From assembly GCA_016704345.1 (NCBI GenBank), contig JADJAH010000018.1, positions 124,001 to 188,000 on the forward strand: a stretch of 64,000 nt of DNA. Direction: 5' to 3'. Position numbers and translations under genes: made by a program. The stretch comes from Ignavibacteria bacterium (lineage in GTDB: Bacteria; Bacteroidota; Ignavibacteria; Tepidaquicellales; Tepidaquicellaceae). The notes under the pieces were generated by a model. The model was given only the letters and a program-made list of their open reading frames with translations. It made no database searches and was not told the origin of the DNA. Positions within the stretch are counted from its first letter, which is position 1, and every line of letters starts with the position of its first letter. Below, piece by piece: positions 61,938 through 64,000 of this stretch.

Positions 61938-64000
61938 TTACTTTATCAACATCATTTTCTTTGTGATGGCTTGTCCTCCGGATATTATTCTGTAGAAGTA
62001 AACACCAGATGAAACAAGTGAACCTGAATTTCCTGTAGAGTTCCAATCAACAGTATACTTTCCTGTGAAGATAGTTTCATTGTTGATCAGAGTCTTGATT
62101 TCCCTGCCGCTTATGTCATAGATCTTGAGCGTGACATTGGTAGTCTTTGGAATTGCAAAATCAATCTTAGTTGTAGGATTGAACGGGTTCGGATAGTTCT
62201 GGGACATTTCAAATGTACCCGGAACTTCTGTGCTTGTTTGGTTAATTCCAACTACTGCGTTCTTTGAAGCAAGCAGGAACTGGACTTCGAAGAATGGATT
62301 GTGAAGTCCGCGACTTGACTCTCTGATAGCCATTAGATAATTCCAGTAAGCTTTTCTAAGAGGAACGTTGTTGGAATCCTGTGCGATCAGCTGCCATGCA
62401 ACTGAATCCACTCCAACAGGCGGCAATGCAATTCTCAGGTTTGTTACGCAACCGGCAACTTCTTCTCTCCATGATCCCATTGTACCGTTTCCATCAAAAT
62501 CAGCAGGAGCCATGAAGTCATCAAAGCTGGTTACGCCCGGGTGACAGTCTTGACATGCTGCAACGTGATCAGTATTGGAAGCTTCATCATGCAGCTTCAT
62601 GGTGTGTCCGCCAATCTTGTCTCTCGTAACAGTTCCTGTGTCTGTTGTTGGTGCCATGTGACATCCAACACAAGCACCCTGAATATTCCTGTGTGAACCT
62701 GTTATGTATGGTCCGCCAAATTCCGCTGCATTTGTTCCAATAACAATATCTCCCTGCGGACTTTCGTGAGGTCCCCATGTGCTGGTGAACGAACCACGCG
62801 CAGTGATGTAAGTTTTGTTGTTTCTTCTTGCCTGGTGACACGATATACAGGTCTTTCCTGCATTAGTGAATGCATAAGAGACTCCGTTTGCAAGAGTATC
62901 AGAACCTGCAGGATTGTTTCTCAGTGAATAATCATTATCATTGCCGTGCGGATCGTGGCATGTAGGACAGCCAAGAACTTCCTGATCAGCAAGTGTGAGA
63001 TTGAGTGTTCCAAGTCTGTTCTTTGTATAATCAACATGGGATTCACCATCGTGGCATCTATTACAATCGCTCAATGTATTTCTCGATGCTGCTGCTACAT
63101 TTCTACCTTCAAAAACTGCTTCTGAGTGTGTGGAATTTTCCCACTGTTGGTATGTACTGTATCTCCACGGTGAACCGTGGCAATTGCTGCACGAATTTGA
63201 AGAGTAGCTTACTGCTATCCTGTTTGTATCGCCGCCGAATCTTGCGTGTTCTGTACCGGCGCCGTGGCATGATTCACATCCTACCGTTGCAAGAGGTACC
63301 AGATCAGGATAATTTGTTACAAGATTGTCCCATTTTCCGGGAGCAGGTGGAGGAGTCCATACCCATCCGAGATTTCTGGCAACATCATCAAAGCCTTTGT
63401 TGTCATTGACTAGATTCTTGTCGTATCCGGTTGTATGACATTTCATGCATGAAGTATTGAAAGATGCAGGACCTCCGTCAATCATCTCACTGAATGTTGT
63501 ACCGTGGCCGCTAACTTTCCATCTGTTAAATATTTCCTGAAACTCAGGCATTCCGCCGTGACATGACATGCACTTAGGATATGTGGTCGGCTGGCCGGAG
63601 AAATTTCCGAATCCCGTGAAATTAGAAGCATAAAATGTTGCTGTGGTATCCTTTGTTCCGGACGAAGTTATTATTGAAACTCTTACATTATATTCACCAA
63701 GTGAATCTGTTCGGAATTTGTACCATCCTAATTCCGGTACGGCTGTAAGTGCAGCATTTGAACCGGTTGGTCTTGATACAAAAGTCCATGTTTGGCTTGA
63801 AATTGCTGCCGTATCTCCGAAATTGAAAACTGACAAGTAAACATATTGTCCTCTGCCTACGGAAACTAGTCCTGTAGCAATTGTGGAATCAGGAACGAGG
63901 GCTGGAATTGTCTTTAACATTTCGGGATTTGTAGCATGATTAACGATCTTTGCTCTAGGTACTGAATATGATACATCAGACAGAACAACCAAAGCCAAAA
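61938..64000 (-). CDS. Secreted nonaheme c-type cytochrome with T9SS type A domain (5' end missing)
   Basis: The frame is open to the window edge; the first residues (LALVVLSDVSYS) look like the end of a signal peptide, so the true start lies beyond 64000 and the apparent TTG start is not real. An Ig-like segment covers about residues 30-130. Nine CXXCH haem motifs follow between about 140 and 490: CMSCH, CMKCH, CESCH, CSNCH, CNRCH, CPTCH, CISCH, CVGCH, CQDCH, with many extra His residues as possible axial ligands. The last 90 residues are a T9SS type A domain (MSQNYPNPFNPTTKIDFAI, GREIKTLIN, SGVYFYRII, KKMMLIK). The likely role is electron transfer outside the cell or on its surface; the partner is not visible. 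Confidence 0.9.
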   Translation of the reverse strand, partial: LALVVLSDVSYSVPRAKIVNHATNPEMLKTIPALVPDSTIATGLVSVGRGQYVYLSVFNFGDTAAISSQTWTFVSRPTGSNAALTAVPELGWYKFRTDSLGEYNVRVSIITSSGTKDTTATFYASNFTGFGNFSGQPTTYPKCMSCHGGMPEFQEIFNRWKVSGHGTTFSEMIDGGPASFNTSCMKCHTTGYDKNLVNDNKGFDDVARNLGWVWTPPPAPGKWDNLVTNYPDLVPLATVGCESCHGAGTEHARFGGDTNRIAVSYSSNSCSNCHGSPWRYSTYQQWENSTHSEAVFEGRNVAAASRNTLSDCNRCHDGESHVDYTKNRLGTLNLTLADQEVLGCPTCHDPHGNDNDYSLRNNPAGSDTLANGVSYAFTNAGKTCISCHQARRNNKTYITARGSFTSTWGPHESPQGDIVIGTNAAEFGGPYITGSHRNIQGACVGCHMAPTTDTGTVTRDKIGGHTMKLHDEASNTDHVAACQDCHPGVTSFDDFMAPADFDGNGTMGSWREEVAGCVTNLRIALPPVGVDSVAWQLIAQDSNNVPLRKAYWNYLMAIRESSRGLHNPFFEVQFLLASKNAVVGINQTSTEVPGTFEMSQNYPNPFNPTTKIDFAIPKTTNVTLKIYDISGREIKTLINNETIFTGKYTVDWNSTGNSGSLVSSGVYFYRIISGGQAITKKMMLIK

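Noticed and set aside
1..64000. Integrated phage, transposon or tRNA-linked island
   Set aside because: No integrase, transposase, phage gene or tRNA was recognised; the repeated content is explained by paralogous surface genes and short elements.

Overview
The window reads as chromosomal DNA of a bacterium from the Fibrobacterota-Chlorobiota-Bacteroidota group, most like the Ignavibacteriota. This rests on eight type IX secretion (T9SS) type A C-terminal domains with the 'NYPNPFNP ... YDVLGHEV ... SGVYFYK' signature, AT-rich intergenic DNA, and secreted multi-domain proteins carrying LamG, BNR/Asp-box, Ycf48-like and kelch-like repeats. No tRNA, rRNA, CRISPR array or transposase was recognised. 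Almost all genes lie on the minus strand; the plus-strand exceptions are the LysM gene (36081), two Ycf48-like genes (51053, 57483) and a nuclease gene (52384).

The dominant content is a library of exported proteins built from different N-terminal 'business' domains and a few recurring C-termini. Thirteen loci share a C-terminal module of about 165 residues: a beta-sandwich-like stretch centred on HRNSIETWS, followed by two dockerin/EF-hand loops (DxNxDxxxDxxD twice, 30 residues apart) and a conserved proline. The attached domains are LamG plus P-domain (787-3212, 39602), kelch-like propeller (3533), M1 aminopeptidase (5397), M14 carboxypeptidase (28089), S8 subtilase (30900), choice-of-anchor-B/LVIVD-like propeller (42277), BNR/Asp-box proteins (36640, 44803, 48013, 54402, 58961) and an EEP-family nuclease (52384). 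A fourteenth protein (second M1 peptidase, 7866) kept the EF-hand pair but has no HRNS domain. Most of the BNR-type carriers and the choice-of-anchor-B protein add a basic tail ending in YKEYLEMKRNE or similar. The other eight exported proteins carry a T9SS type A domain instead; no protein has both.

Layout: 1-9854, SBBP propeller, LamG protein, kelch-like protein and tandem M1 peptidases. 10020-16634, mixed genes (fasciclin lipoprotein, nucleotidyltransferase cassette, broken PorV/PorQ-like outer-membrane protein, B12-type radical SAM enzyme, glycine-rich membrane protein, propeller lipoprotein). 16809-27821, four repeat proteins with near-identical T9SS domains, all broken by small indels and bordered by AT-rich inverted-repeat elements, with a PsbP-sized exported protein and a TPR protein between them. 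28089-34169, M14 and S8 proteases. 34257, serine beta-lactamase-like protein with a T9SS domain. 36081, LysM/BON protein. 36640-61690, mostly HRNS/dockerin proteins, including one tandem duplication (44803/48013) and one duplicated divergent block. 61938 to the end, a nonaheme cytochrome c with a T9SS domain.

Taken together the genes encode an extracellular proteome for protein, peptide and DNA breakdown plus carbohydrate- or surface-binding scaffolds, delivered by at least two kinds of C-terminal address. Many genes are split by single-base indels, several at homopolymers or CCCGGG. I cannot tell assembly or sequencing error from real decay without reads.
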